Shown here piece after piece: positions 10,599-20,239 of a DNA stretch of 64,000 nucleotides (its first letter is position 1; every line of letters begins with the position of its first letter). This DNA is from Nocardioides jishulii (GTDB lineage Bacteria > Actinomycetota > Actinomycetes > Propionibacteriales > Nocardioidaceae), in assembly GCF_006007965.1 (NCBI RefSeq), contig NZ_CP040748.1, forward strand, positions 3,162,001 through 3,226,000. Direction: 5' to 3'. The notes beneath the pieces were generated by a model. The model saw only the letters and a program-made list of their open reading frames with translations, ran no database searches and was not told the DNA's origin. The translations under genes and the position numbers were made by a program.

Positions 10599-12359
10599 TC
10601 AACGGCGGGTGATGCGCACCTGGATCCGGACGGTCTCGGCACGCTTGACGTGCGGGGTGCCGGCGTACGAGACACGCACCGTGTGACGCCCGACTCCCAA
10701 GCCCTTGAGCCGCACGGTCATCCGCCCGTCGGCGTCGACCTTCACCGCTTTCGAGCGCTTGCCCCCACTCACTTGGACCTTGCCCTGGGGGCGGACCCCG
10801 AAGTCGTGGCGCACGCGCACCGTGACCACCACCGGGGCGCCGGCCTTCACGCGCGAGCGGGCGACCTTCGCCGTCAGGTCGCTGCCGGGCTTGACGGCCT
10901 TCGTCGCGGCCGAGACCGCGGACACCGGCTCGCCCACCACGGGGGTGAGCGTCTCGCGCACCGCGATCCGCTTGCCGAAGTCGGCCGGCGTCACGACGTA
11001 CGTCCGTGCCTTCGCCCCGGGAATTGGTCGACCGTTGCGCAGCCACTGGTAGGTGGGTGTGAAGCCATCGGCGTCCTCCCACGTGCCGGCCTTCGCGACG
11101 AAGGAGTACGACGGCCCCTTCGCCACCTTGGCGCGCGCCTGGGCAGGGAGGGCGGTGTTGACGGGCACGGGCGGCGCGACGGGTTCCCCGAGGTCGGCGG
11201 TCCAGGCGGTCGTGCCGTCGACGCTGAGGGCGGCGAAGAGGACGTGGCGCCCCGTGCCGCTGATGGCGGCACCCGAGACGCCGAACGCCGAGCCCGGGTG
11301 GGCGGTGGAGACCCACGTGGTCGTCCCCCGCGCCACGTCACGCACGAACACCTCGACCGCGAGACGCCCGGGGCCAGACGTCATGGCGGTGAAGAGCACG
11401 AAGCGGCCGTCGCTGCTGAGCTCCGGGGTCTGCGAAGGGCTGCGCATCTCGCCGGAGTCGTCGGTGCTCGCTCGCACGGTGGCGCCCGCCGCGACGGTCG
11501 TGACGAAGACGCCGGAGTGGGGGAGCTCGGGAGATCCCCCCTCGGCCACGAGGTAGGCGACCTTGCGCCCGTCGGCGCTGATCGCCGGCTCGCTGGCCGC
11601 AGCGCCACCGGCTGCGCGCGAGACCAGGGCGAGCGCCCCGGTACTGCGGGTGCGCACCACGACGTCGTCGGTCACGTCGGTGTCGCCGCTGACCAGGTCC
11701 TGGTCGGTCACGAAGGCCACCCGGTCGCCGTCGGCGCTGTTCACCGGCGACCCCGACTCCGTGGCGGCGCCGGCGCCCGAGATCCGTTCGACCTCACCGG
11801 TCGCGATCTCCTTCACCAGCACGTCGCTGCCCTCGCCACCGGTCCCGTCGGCGAGGTTGGTGGAGTAGGTGGAGAACGCCACGGCCGTGCCGTCCTCGCT
11901 GATGTCGGGACTGAACGAGTGTCCGTCGCCGGGCACGCCGTCCGCGGTGGCCGAGACGGGGCGGCTGGTGCCGGACGGACGGTCGAAGACCCGGACCTGC
12001 ACGGTGGGACCGACGCCGTAGGTGCCCGTGCCGAGGACGTACGCGATGCGGTCGCCGTCGGCGCTGATCGAGAGCTCACCGACGGGCGTGGCCCCGGTGA
12101 AGAGCGGCGTCGTGACGCCCGTGGTGCGGTCGGCGACGTAGAGGCCGAAGGTCGCGCCCGCACTGCCCGTGTAGGCGACCCAGCGACCGTCGGCGCTCAT
12201 GTCGAGCCCGGACGGGTAGCCGCCCAGCGCCACGCCGGCGGGCGGCACCACCTGGACCGGGGACGGGTCGGCGGCCTGCGCCGGCCCGGAGACGGCGACC
12301 AGGGCTGCGAGCAGCACCCCCACCACGACGACGGACACCCTGCTGGCACGACTGTTCAT
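10599..12359 (-). CDS. secreted TolB/PD40-type beta-propeller protein (paralog 2)
   Basis: This 586-residue protein has a signal peptide cleaved near AQAADP (about residue 30). At least six PD40 propeller blades follow (MSADGRWVAYTG, ISADGDRIAYVL, ISEDGTAVAFST, SADGDRVAFVT, ISADGRKVAYLV, LSSDGRFVLFTA). A module with YQWLRNGRPIPGAKARTY follows, then a basic Ig-like C-terminal domain ending in RITRR. The ATG has an ideal GGAGG site. It shares long identical DNA stretches with the gene at 12441-14279, especially over the last 400 bases, which points to a fairly recent tandem duplication. No enzyme motif is visible. A surface or secreted binding role is inferred from architecture only. Confidence 0.8.
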   Translation of the reverse strand: MNSRASRVSVVVVGVLLAALVAVSGPAQAADPSPVQVVPPAGVALGGYPSGLDMSADGRWVAYTGSAGATFGLYVADRTTGVTTPLFTGATPVGELSISADGDRIAYVLGTGTYGVGPTVQVRVFDRPSGTSRPVSATADGVPGDGHSFSPDISEDGTAVAFSTYSTNLADGTGGEGSDVLVKEIATGEVERISGAGAATESGSPVNSADGDRVAFVTDQDLVSGDTDVTDDVVVRTRSTGALALVSRAAGGAAASEPAISADGRKVAYLVAEGGSPELPHSGVFVTTVAAGATVRASTDDSGEMRSPSQTPELSSDGRFVLFTAMTSGPGRLAVEVFVRDVARGTTTWVSTAHPGSAFGVSGAAISGTGRHVLFAALSVDGTTAWTADLGEPVAPPVPVNTALPAQARAKVAKGPSYSFVAKAGTWEDADGFTPTYQWLRNGRPIPGAKARTYVVTPADFGKRIAVRETLTPVVGEPVSAVSAATKAVKPGSDLTAKVARSRVKAGAPVVVTVRVRHDFGVRPQGKVQVSGGKRSKAVKVDADGRMTVRLKGLGVGRHTVRVSYAGTPHVKRAETVRIQVRITRR

Positions 12360-12440
12360 GCATCCTCCCAGGACCGGCCGCCCCGGGCACGAGACGATCG
12401 AGTCAAGGATGGCGTGAACCAGGTCACATGGCCAGCGTTC

Positions 12441-14279
12441 TCACCGACGCGTGACGCGCACCCGGACCCGGACGGTCGCGGCACCCTTCACGTGAGGGGT
12501 GCCGGCGTACGAGAACCGCACCGTGTGACGCCCGACCCGCAGGCCCTTGAGGCGCACCGTCATCCGCCCGTCGGCGTCGACCTTCACCGTCCGCGACCGC
12601 TGGCCCGACCTCACCGCGACCTTGCCCTGCGGGCGGACCCCGAACGCGTGCGAGACCTGCACCCTGCACACCACCGGGGCACCCGCCTTCACCCGCGAGC
12701 GGGCGACCTTCGCCGTCAGGGAACTGGCGGGCTTGACGGCCTTCGTCGCGGCCGAGACCGCCCACACCGGGTCACCCTCCGCGGGCGTGAGGGTCTCGCG
12801 CACTGCGATCCACTGGCCGAAGTCGGCCGGGCGCACGACGTACGTCGTCCCGGTCGCCCCCGCGATCGGACGGCCGTTGCGCCACCACTGGTAGCTCGGC
12901 GTGAGGCCGTCGGCGCCCACCCAGACGCCCGGGGTCACGGCGAGGGAGTACGACGGTCCCGTCCCACTCCCGATCTCGCCGGTCGGGAGCTGGGAGTTGA
13001 TCGGGACCACGGGCTCGGGATCGGGGAAGGGGGCCGGTGTCGGGTCGCCGAGGTCGTGGGACCACAACGTCTGCTCCGAGGACTCCTCGGAGTAGCTCAG
13101 GTAGGAAAGGAGCACGTGACGGCCGGTGCCGCTGATCGCGTGGCCGAACGCATAGCTCGTGCCCGCCTGTCCCCCGGCCGAGACGAGCCTGGTGCTCCCC
13201 AGGGCGAGGTCGCGGACGTACACCTCGATCGCGCGTGACGGCGGATCCGTCACGACGCCCGGGAGGGCGCTGAAGAGCACGAACCGGCCGTCGGCGCTGA
13301 GCGCGGGGAGGACCCCCGGGCTCCTGAGCAGCCGGTCACCGTCGAGGCTGGCACGCACGGTGGCACCCGTCGCGAGGTGCGTGACGAAAACGCCCGAGAC
13401 GAGCATGCCCGGACGGCCACCCTCCTGGACGAGGAAGGCGACCCGGCTGCCGTCGGCGCTGATCGACGGCGCGGTGCCCCCGGAGTCAGGAGCGCGGGAG
13501 GCAAGGACGAGGGCCTCGGTGCTGCGGGTGCGGACGACCACGTCGGCGTTCTGGTCGGTGTCCGCATCGACGAGGGCCTCGTTGGTCTGGAAGGCGACCC
13601 GGTCGCCCTCGGCGCTGATCGACGGGGCGCTTGACTGCGCCGTGACCTCGGTGCCCGAGATCCGTTCCACCGCACCGGTCGCGAGCTCCTTGACGACGAC
13701 GGCGCTCGTGGGGCCGCCGATGCCGCCAGGACCACCAGTGCCGGGAGCGAGGTTGGTGGCGCGCGTGGTGAAGGCGACCGCGGAGCCGTCGCCGCTGATC
13801 TCGGGATCCCACGAGGCCGCGTTGCCGGCGACGCCGTCCGTGGCGGAGACGAGGCTGCTGCTGCCGGTGGAGCGGTCGAGGAGGCGCACCTGGGCCTCGC
13901 CCTCGAAGGAGTCTCCGACCTCGCCGAGCACGTAGACGATGCGCTGGCCGTCGTCGCTGATGGAGAGGGTGCCGATCGGGGCGTCGCCGGCGACGAGCGG
14001 TGTCGTCACCCCGGTCGTCCGGTCGACGACGTAGAGCCGGTGGGTCGTGCCGGCGGCGCTGGTCGTGGTGCCGGTCCAGGCGATCCACCGGCCGTCGGCG
14101 CTGAGGTCCTGCCCCGAGGGGCTGCCTCCCTGGGTCACCCCGTCGGGCGGGGTGACCGGCACCGGGCCGGTGTCGGCGTGGGCCGGGGCGACGGTGGCCG
14201 GGGCGACGGCGGCCAGCGGTGCGGCGAGCAGCGCCCCCACGCCGAGGACGGACAGCCTGCGGACCCGACGACCGGTCAT
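12441..14279 (-). CDS. secreted TolB/PD40-type beta-propeller protein (paralog 3)
   Basis: This 612-residue protein has a signal peptide (MTGRRVRRLSVLGVGALLAA, cleaved near AHADTG). PD40 blades follow (LSADGRWIAWTG, ISDDGQRIVYVL, ISGDGSAVAFTT, SAEGDRVAFQT, ISADGSRVAFLV, LSADGRFVLFSA), then the YQWWRNGRPIAGATG module and a basic Ig-like tail ending in RVTRR. The ATG is preceded by GGGAGGG. Only 81 bases separate it from paralog 2, which lies downstream on the same strand, so the pair can share a transcript. Propeller blades have diverged more than the tail, suggesting selection for different ligands. Function is unknown. Confidence 0.8.
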   Translation of the reverse strand: MTGRRVRRLSVLGVGALLAAPLAAVAPATVAPAHADTGPVPVTPPDGVTQGGSPSGQDLSADGRWIAWTGTTTSAAGTTHRLYVVDRTTGVTTPLVAGDAPIGTLSISDDGQRIVYVLGEVGDSFEGEAQVRLLDRSTGSSSLVSATDGVAGNAASWDPEISGDGSAVAFTTRATNLAPGTGGPGGIGGPTSAVVVKELATGAVERISGTEVTAQSSAPSISAEGDRVAFQTNEALVDADTDQNADVVVRTRSTEALVLASRAPDSGGTAPSISADGSRVAFLVQEGGRPGMLVSGVFVTHLATGATVRASLDGDRLLRSPGVLPALSADGRFVLFSALPGVVTDPPSRAIEVYVRDLALGSTRLVSAGGQAGTSYAFGHAISGTGRHVLLSYLSYSEESSEQTLWSHDLGDPTPAPFPDPEPVVPINSQLPTGEIGSGTGPSYSLAVTPGVWVGADGLTPSYQWWRNGRPIAGATGTTYVVRPADFGQWIAVRETLTPAEGDPVWAVSAATKAVKPASSLTAKVARSRVKAGAPVVCRVQVSHAFGVRPQGKVAVRSGQRSRTVKVDADGRMTVRLKGLRVGRHTVRFSYAGTPHVKGAATVRVRVRVTRR

Positions 14280-14328
14280 TGACCCTCCCCCAGTGGGGCG
14301 CCCAGTGGGCGCAACCCTTCCAGCATGC

Positions 14329-14344
14329 CGCGGCCGGGGCCGCG
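14329..14344. terminator. short GC hairpin downstream of coaX
   Basis: CGCGGCC, two bases, GGCCGCG lies just past the coaX stop codon and before the next minus-strand start. The arms are short and no U-tract follows. Confidence 0.3.
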
Positions 14345-14355
14345 CCGCCAGAGGC

Positions 14356-15132
14356 TCAGCAGTTGCGCTCGTGCACCAGACGCAGGCCCTGCAGGGTCAG
14401 CCACGGCTCGTGGTCGGTGAAGCACTCGACCTCGTCGAGCAGCAGCGGCGCGTGGTGGCCCGTCGCGATCACCCGCACCTCCTCGGGTGACACGCCGAGC
14501 TCTCGGACCATCCGGGCGACCAGCCCGTCGACCTGGGCGGCGACGCCGAAGACCATGCCCGACTGGAGCGCCTCGACGGTGTTCTTCGCGATCGCCTGAC
14601 GGGGACGCAGCAGCTCGACCTTGCGCAGCTGCGCACCGCGCCGGCCGAGGGCATCGAGCGAGATCTCGATGCCGGGCGCGATGGCGCCACCGACGTACTG
14701 GCCCTTGGGGTTGACCACGTCGTAGGTGATCGCCGTGCCGAAGTCGACCACGATGGCCGGACCTCCGTAGAGGTGGAGCGCGGCCAGGGAGTTGATGATG
14801 CGGTCGGCGCCCACCTCGCGGGGGTTGTCCATCAGCACCGGCACCCCGGTGCGTACGCCCGGCTCGACGACCACCGCACGCAGGTGCGCGAAGTGGGCGG
14901 CGAGCATCTCGCGCCACTCGTGCAGCACCGACGGCACGGTCGCACAGACGGCGATGCCGTCGACGTCGTCGAGGAGCCCTTCGTCGACGAGCAGGCCACG
15001 CACCAGCACCGACCACTCGTCGGCGGTACGCCGCTCGTCGGTGGCGACGCGCCAGTGCGCCACGACCTCCTCGCCGTCGAGGACACCGAGGCTGGTGTGG
15101 GAGTTGCCGATGTCGGCGGCCAGCAGCGTCAT
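14356..15132 (-). CDS. coaX: type III pantothenate kinase CoaX
   Basis: CoaX phosphorylates pantothenate, the first step of coenzyme A synthesis. The 258-residue length fits the family. The sugar-kinase/actin-fold motifs are present: DIGNSHTSLGV at the N-terminus (phosphate 1), DNPREVGADRIINS near 100, VVVDFGTAITYDVV near 122-135 (phosphate 2), and GGAIAPGIEI near 145-155. It is last in a six-gene minus-strand run (DUF2520, panC, panD, nadB, nadC, coaX) and follows nadC by 17 bases. Pantothenate made by PanC from PanD-derived beta-alanine is the substrate of this enzyme. Confidence 0.96.
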   Translation of the reverse strand: MTLLAADIGNSHTSLGVLDGEEVVAHWRVATDERRTADEWSVLVRGLLVDEGLLDDVDGIAVCATVPSVLHEWREMLAAHFAHLRAVVVEPGVRTGVPVLMDNPREVGADRIINSLAALHLYGGPAIVVDFGTAITYDVVNPKGQYVGGAIAPGIEISLDALGRRGAQLRKVELLRPRQAIAKNTVEALQSGMVFGVAAQVDGLVARMVRELGVSPEEVRVIATGHHAPLLLDEVECFTDHEPWLTLQGLRLVHERNC

Positions 15133-15149
15133 GGGGTCACTCCCCCCCC

Positions 15150-16097
15150 TCAGTCCTCGTCCAGGTCGAGCCCCAGGTCGAACACCTTCACCGAGTGGGT
15201 CAGCGCACCCACGGAGATGAAGTCGACGCCGGTCGCTCCCACCTCGCGGGCGCGCTCCAGGGTGAGTCCGCCCGAGGCCTCCAGCACAGCCCTACCGGCC
15301 GTCAGGCGCACGGCCTCGGCCATCGTCTCGTTGCTCATGTTGTCGAGCAGGATGCGCTCGCAGCCGACCTCCAGCAGGTCGCGCAGCTGGTCGAGGTCGG
15401 TCACCTCGACCTCCACAGGGAGGCCGGGGAACCGGGCCCGGATCGCCTCGAGGGCCGGCACGACGCCCCCGGCGGCGATCACGTGGTTGTCCTTGACCAT
15501 CGCCATGTCGTTGAGGCCGAAGCGGTGGTTGACGCCGCCCCCCATCCGCACCGCGTACTTCTGCAGGGCACGCCAGCCCGGCAGCGTCTTGCGGGTGTCG
15601 AGGACCTGGGCGCCAGTGCCCTGGAGCGCGTCGACCCAGTGCATCGTCGCGGTGGAGACCCCCGACAGGTGCGAGGCGAAGTTGAGGGCGGTGCGCTCGG
15701 CGGTGAGGAGGCCGCGGGCGGGGCCGGAGACCCGCATCACGACGTCGCCCGCCTCCACGCGGGTGCCGTCGGGGACGCGGTCGGTGATGTCGACGGTGTC
15801 GCCCATGACGGCGTGGAAGACGAGGGCGGCCACGCCCAGGCCCGAGACGACGCCGGCCTCACGCGCACCGAAGACTCCCGAGGCCCGGGTCTCGTCGGCG
15901 ATGGTGGCGGCGCTGGTCGTGTCGGTCTCGCCGGGTGGGACGTCCTCGAGCAGCGCCAGGGTGAGGTGGTTCCACAACGCCTCGACGTCGAGCCCGGCAT
16001 CGGTCAGCTCGGCGACGAGGCCGGCCGGCACCTGGCCCAGGGTGATGGTGGGCAGGGTGACGGCGGGCAGCTCGGAGGCGGGGTTCGTTGTCGCCAT
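15150..16097 (-). CDS. nadC: nicotinate-nucleotide pyrophosphorylase (carboxylating) NadC
   Basis: NadC converts quinolinate and PRPP to nicotinate mononucleotide in de novo NAD synthesis. The 315-residue protein has the N-terminal alpha/beta sandwich (including LALLEDVPPGETDTTSAAT) and the PRTase barrel with the PRPP and quinolinate residues in TRKTLPGWR, RMGGGVNHRFGL and VKDNH. EVEVTDLDQL, LLDNM and LEASGGLTL continue the barrel. It begins one base after the nadB stop codon, so translation of the two is almost certainly coupled. Confidence 0.96.
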   Translation of the reverse strand: MATTNPASELPAVTLPTITLGQVPAGLVAELTDAGLDVEALWNHLTLALLEDVPPGETDTTSAATIADETRASGVFGAREAGVVSGLGVAALVFHAVMGDTVDITDRVPDGTRVEAGDVVMRVSGPARGLLTAERTALNFASHLSGVSTATMHWVDALQGTGAQVLDTRKTLPGWRALQKYAVRMGGGVNHRFGLNDMAMVKDNHVIAAGGVVPALEAIRARFPGLPVEVEVTDLDQLRDLLEVGCERILLDNMSNETMAEAVRLTAGRAVLEASGGLTLERAREVGATGVDFISVGALTHSVKVFDLGLDLDED

Positions 16098-16098
16098 C

Positions 16099-17781
16099 TC
16101 AGGCTCCCTTCACGACGGACGGATCGGTGGCCGGTGCGGCGACGAAGTGGGTGGTGGCGCGGCCGTCGACGAGGCGTACGTCGACGTGCCCCCCGCCGAA
16201 GCGGAGGTCGTCGCGCTCGGCGAAGTCGTCACGCCAGTGCGAGCCGCGGGTCTCCTCGCGCAGCAGCGCGGCGAGGGCGAGGGCGGTGCTGACGGCGACC
16301 AGGTTGGTGGTCTCCCAGGACGGCGTCGCCGGCGTGGCCGAACCCCGTTGGCCGAGCTCGGCGAGCACCTCGGCCGCGGCGACCAGGCCGGCGGCGGAGC
16401 GCAGCACGCCGACCAGGTCGGTCATCACGCCCTGCAGCTGGCTGCGAGCCTCGGGGTCGACGAGCCCGGGCACCCGGGCGTCCTCGACGGCGGGGGCCCA
16501 GGGTCGCAGCTCGGAGGGGAGCACCTCAGCGATCCGCCGCGAGAAGACGAGGCCCTCCAGCAGCGAGTTGGAGGCGAGACGGTTGGCGCCGTGCACGCCG
16601 GAGCAGGCGACCTCGCCGGTGGCGTAGAGGCCGGGGACGGACGTACGCCCCCACAGGTCGGTCGCGACCCCGCCCGAGGCGAAGTGGTGGGCCGGGGCGA
16701 CCGGGATCAGGTCGGTGCTGGGGTCGACGCCGTGGAGGCGGCAGGTGGCGAGGATGGTCGGGAAGCGCTGCTCCCAGAACTCCGCGCCGAGGTGGCGGGC
16801 GTCGAGCCACATGTGCGGACGCCCGGTCTCCATCATCCGGCGGGTGATCGCCTTGGCGACGACGTCGCGCGGCGCCAGGTCGGCCAGCGGGTGCACCCCG
16901 GCCATCAGGCGGTTGCCCTCGAAGTCGACGAGGAAGGCGCCCTCGCCCCGGACGGCCTCGGAGATCAGGGGCTGCTGCCCCGTGGAGTCGGGGCCGAGGT
17001 ACATCACCGTCGGGTGGAACTGGACGAACTCGAGGTCACGCAGCGCCGCGCCGGCCCGCAGCGCCAGGGCCATCCCGTCGCCGGTGGAGACGCTGGGGTT
17101 CGTGGAGGCGGAGAAGACCTGCCCGAAGCCGCCCGCGGCCAGGACCACGGCCCGGCAGCGCACCGCCCCGACGCCGTCGTGCTGCCCCTCGCCCATCACG
17201 TGCAGGGTCACGCCCGCGACCCCGCCGTCGGCGGCGAGCTGGAGGTCCAGGGCCAGGGCGTGCTGGATGACCTCGATCTCGGGAGCCGCGGCGACCGCGG
17301 CGATGAGGGCGCGCTGGATCTCCGCACCGGTGGCGTCACCGCCGGCGTGGGCGATCCGGTCGCGGTGGTGCCCGCCCTCACGGGTCAGCGACAGCTCTCC
17401 GTCGTGGTGGTCGAAGTTGGTGCCGAGCGAGATCAGCTCGCGCACCGCGTCCGGGCCCTCGGTGACGAGGACGCGTACGGCCTCGACGTCGCAGGCCCCC
17501 GCGCCGGCCACCAGGGTGTCGACCTCGTGCTCGGCCGGGGTGTCCCCCGGGCCCAGCGCCGCAGCGATGCCCCCCTGGGCCCACTGGGTCGAACCGGCGG
17601 CCAGCACGTCCTTGGTGACGAGCAGGACCTTGCCGACGCTGTCGCGCAGTCGCAGCGCAGCGGTGAGTCCGGCGATGCCCGAGCCGATGACCACCACGTC
17701 GGCCTCGGTGCTCCACCCCGGCTCGGGCGCGTCGAGGCGCCCGGGCAGCGCCGGGGCGAGGTGGGTCGAGGGAGGCGTCAT
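16099..17781 (-). CDS. nadB: L-aspartate oxidase NadB
   Basis: NadB oxidises L-aspartate to iminoaspartate, the first committed step to quinolinate. The 560-residue flavoprotein has the dinucleotide-binding VVIGSGIAGLTAALRL near residue 30. It has the succinate-dehydrogenase-like fold with QWAQGGIAAALGPGD, the FQFHPT-type motif (EFVQFHPTVMY), and C-terminal GEVACSGVHGANRLASNS. The open frame extends far upstream, but the ATG at 17781 is chosen because the FAD motif then lies at the usual distance. nadA, the quinolinate synthase partner, is not in this window. The gene is in the pan-nad operon, 26 bases after panD. Confidence 0.96.
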   Translation of the reverse strand: MTPPSTHLAPALPGRLDAPEPGWSTEADVVVIGSGIAGLTAALRLRDSVGKVLLVTKDVLAAGSTQWAQGGIAAALGPGDTPAEHEVDTLVAGAGACDVEAVRVLVTEGPDAVRELISLGTNFDHHDGELSLTREGGHHRDRIAHAGGDATGAEIQRALIAAVAAAPEIEVIQHALALDLQLAADGGVAGVTLHVMGEGQHDGVGAVRCRAVVLAAGGFGQVFSASTNPSVSTGDGMALALRAGAALRDLEFVQFHPTVMYLGPDSTGQQPLISEAVRGEGAFLVDFEGNRLMAGVHPLADLAPRDVVAKAITRRMMETGRPHMWLDARHLGAEFWEQRFPTILATCRLHGVDPSTDLIPVAPAHHFASGGVATDLWGRTSVPGLYATGEVACSGVHGANRLASNSLLEGLVFSRRIAEVLPSELRPWAPAVEDARVPGLVDPEARSQLQGVMTDLVGVLRSAAGLVAAAEVLAELGQRGSATPATPSWETTNLVAVSTALALAALLREETRGSHWRDDFAERDDLRFGGGHVDVRLVDGRATTHFVAAPATDPSVVKGA

Positions 17782-17807
17782 CGCACTCGTGCCAGCTTGT
17801 CGATCGC

Positions 17808-18224
17808 TCAGTTGGCCACGAGGTCGCCGCGGACGAGGTCGTCCGCGCCGAACGTGTCCGCCGGGTCGGCCGAGGTGCCCATGATCCGGTTGTCCTTGTC
17901 GACGAAGACGACGTTCGGCTCGAACTCCTTCGCCTCGGCGGTCTCCATCTGGCCGTAGGCGATGAGGATCACCAGGTCGCCCGGGTGGACGAGGCGGGCG
18001 GCGGCACCGTTGATGCCGATGACGCCCGAGCCGCGCTCGCCGGCGATCGTGTAGGTCTCCAGACGCGCGCCGTTGTCGATGTCGACGATGTGCACGAGCT
18101 CGCCCGGGAGGATGTCGGAGGCCTCGAGGAGGTCCTCGTCGACGGTCACCGACCCCACGTAGTGCAGGTCTGCCTGGGTCACGGTGGCCCGGTGGATCTT
18201 GGACTTCATCATGGTGCGCAGCAT
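17808..18224 (-). CDS. panD: aspartate 1-decarboxylase PanD
   Basis: PanD decarboxylates aspartate to beta-alanine for pantothenate. The protein is 138 residues, as usual in actinobacteria. It is a pyruvoyl enzyme: the self-cleavage site is Gly24-Ser25 in HYVGSVTVD, and Ser25 becomes the pyruvoyl group. The conserved core [11 protein letters not shown] and [24 protein letters not shown] is intact. Its ATG shares one base with the panC stop (TGATG), indicating coupled translation. Confidence 0.97.
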   Translation of the reverse strand: MLRTMMKSKIHRATVTQADLHYVGSVTVDEDLLEASDILPGELVHIVDIDNGARLETYTIAGERGSGVIGINGAAARLVHPGDLVILIAYGQMETAEAKEFEPNVVFVDKDNRIMGTSADPADTFGADDLVRGDLVAN

Positions 18225-19168
18225 CAGCTGTCTCCTTCAGTTGCGGCGGAAGCTGCGGCACGGGCGAGGTGACGCGGGACTCCCAGGACCAGGGGCATGT
18301 TGTCGATGAGTCGGGTGGCGCCGACGCGGGCGGCGACGAGCACCCGCGCGGGCGTCTCCTCGGTGATCTCCGCCGGCAACGGCGAGAGGTCGGGACGTCG
18401 GAACTCGAGGTAGTCGAGGTCCACGCCGTGCGCCTGGCGCAGCTCGGCACGCGCTGCCTCCACCGCGACGTCGAGGCCGTAGCGGGCCGCTTCCTGCGCG
18501 GCACGCAGGGTGTGGCTGAGCATCGCGGCGCGGCGGCGCTGCTCGGGGTCGAGGTAACGGTTGCGGCTGCTCAGCGCGAGGCCGTCGGGCTCACGCACCG
18601 TCTCGGCGCCGACGACCTCGACACCGGTGCAGAGGTTCTCGGCCATCTGCCGGATCAGCACGAGCTGCTGGTAGTCCTTCTGGCCGAGGACGGCGACGTC
18701 GGGACGCACCAGCCCGAACAGCTTGGCGACCACCGTCAGCACGCCACGGAAGTGGGTCGGGCGGCTCACGCCCTCCAGCTCGAGCGCCAACGGGCCGGGG
18801 TCGACGGTGATGGCCTCGTCGGTCTCACCGGCGCGCACGCCACCGGGGTAGACCTCGTCGGGCGACGGGGCGAAGACGACGTCGACGCCCTCGGCGGCGC
18901 AGACCTCCAGGTCGGCGTCGAGCGTGCGCGGGTAGCGGTCGAGGTCCTCGCCGGGCGCGAACTGCAACGGGTTGACGAAGATGCTCACCACGACGCGGCC
19001 GTTCGGGCCGACCTGGGCCCGCGCCTCACGCATGAGGCTGGCGTGGCCCTCGTGCAGGGCCCCCATGGTGGGGACGTAGGCCACGCGGGCGTCGCCTCGG
19101 CGGGCGTCGGCGAGCAGGCCGCTGAGCTCGGCGCGGCTGCGAGCCAGCGCCGGGGTGGGGTGGGTCAT
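18224..19168 (-). CDS. panC: pantothenate synthetase PanC
   Basis: PanC joins pantoate and beta-alanine using ATP. The 314-residue protein has the cytidylyltransferase-like signature [18 protein letters not shown] with the HxGH motif, SIFVNPLQF for pantoate binding, VLGQKDYQQ for nucleotide binding, and LSSRNRYL. The ATG overlaps the preceding DUF2520 stop codon by the four bases ATGA. It sits directly before panD, whose product is its substrate. No panB is seen in the window. Confidence 0.97.
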   Translation of the reverse strand: MTHPTPALARSRAELSGLLADARRGDARVAYVPTMGALHEGHASLMREARAQVGPNGRVVVSIFVNPLQFAPGEDLDRYPRTLDADLEVCAAEGVDVVFAPSPDEVYPGGVRAGETDEAITVDPGPLALELEGVSRPTHFRGVLTVVAKLFGLVRPDVAVLGQKDYQQLVLIRQMAENLCTGVEVVGAETVREPDGLALSSRNRYLDPEQRRRAAMLSHTLRAAQEAARYGLDVAVEAARAELRQAHGVDLDYLEFRRPDLSPLPAEITEETPARVLVAARVGATRLIDNMPLVLGVPRHLARAAASAATEGDS

Positions 19169-20088
19169 CGGATCTCCTGGTGCGGCGTACGTCCCTGGCC
19201 GCGGTCACTGCGCTCGGTGCCGGCCCGCTCGAGCATCGCCTGGATGCGGGAGGCGCGGATGGGCAGCAGTCGACCGTCGGTGACCACTCGGGCGAGGGTG
19301 GCGCGAGCGAGCGCGACGTACGAGTTGAGGGTCTGGGGTGCGTGGGCCGTGATGTCGGCCAGGTGGGCGGAGACGGTCTCGACGTCGCCGCGCACGATCG
19401 GCCCGGTGAGGGCCGAGTCGCCGGAGCGCAGCGAGTTGTCGAGGGCGGCCTCCAGCAGCGGGCGCAGTGTGCCGGCAGGATCGTCGGCGCCGGCGGCCCG
19501 CAGCATCTCCATGGCCTCGGTGACCACGGTGACGAGGTGGTTGGCGCCGTGCGCGAGGCCGGCGTGGTAGAGCGTGCGGTGCTGCTCGGGCACCCACATC
19601 GGGCTGCCCCCCAGGTCGGCGACGAGGCTCTCGGTGAGCTCGCGCTCGGCGGCCGGGGCGGTGACGCCGAAGACGCAGCCCGACAGCCGGGGCAGGTCGA
19701 CGGCGGTGCCGGTGAAGGTCATCGCCGGGTGCAGGGCGATGGTGCGGGCGCCGACCGCGGTGGCGGGGGCGAGCACGGCGAGGCCGTGACGTCCCGACGT
19801 GTGGACGACGACCTGCCCGGGGCGTACGGCACCGGACGCGCAGAGCACGGTGACGACGTTGGCGAGCATGTCGTCGGGCACGGTGAGCAGCAGCAGGTCG
19901 CTCGCGCGAGCGACCTCGCTGGGCTTGGCCACCGGTACGCCGGGGAGCAGGGAGGAGATGCGCCGGCGCGAGGCGTCGGACTCACCCGCGGCCGCGACGA
20001 CGTCGTGGCCCGCAGCGCGCAGGGCAGCGGAGAGGACGGCACCGACACGACCGGCGCCGACCACGCCCACCTTCAGGGTGGTGGTCAT
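19165..20088 (-). CDS. DUF2520 Rossmann-fold protein next to panC
   Basis: This 307-residue protein has an N-terminal NAD(P)-binding motif VGVVGAGRVGAVLSAALRAAG and continues as an F420-oxidoreductase/ProC-like fold. Its second half matches the DUF2520 layout (GCVFGVTAPA, a helical dimerisation region with HAGLAHGANHLVTVV). The family is regularly found upstream of panC in actinobacteria, and a role as a ketopantoate-type reductase has been suggested but not shown to my knowledge. It overlaps panC by four bases and is first in the pan-nad-coaX operon. The 150-base region upstream holds TTGACC at a promoter-like position on the minus strand. Confidence 0.85.
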   Translation of the reverse strand: MTTTLKVGVVGAGRVGAVLSAALRAAGHDVVAAAGESDASRRRISSLLPGVPVAKPSEVARASDLLLLTVPDDMLANVVTVLCASGAVRPGQVVVHTSGRHGLAVLAPATAVGARTIALHPAMTFTGTAVDLPRLSGCVFGVTAPAAERELTESLVADLGGSPMWVPEQHRTLYHAGLAHGANHLVTVVTEAMEMLRAAGADDPAGTLRPLLEAALDNSLRSGDSALTGPIVRGDVETVSAHLADITAHAPQTLNSYVALARATLARVVTDGRLLPIRASRIQAMLERAGTERSDRGQGRTPHQEIR

Positions 20089-20239
20089 TCAAGGCCTCAC
20101 GTTTCAGTCCCACCGACCATCCCCGTGGGGACCGGTGTGGGTACCAGACGATTTGCTCTGATGTTGCGGTCAACGTGAGCGTACGCCGCGTTGTTCCACC
20201 GCGGGAATCCAGCCCGCCTGTGACCTGCGCCACCGACCC

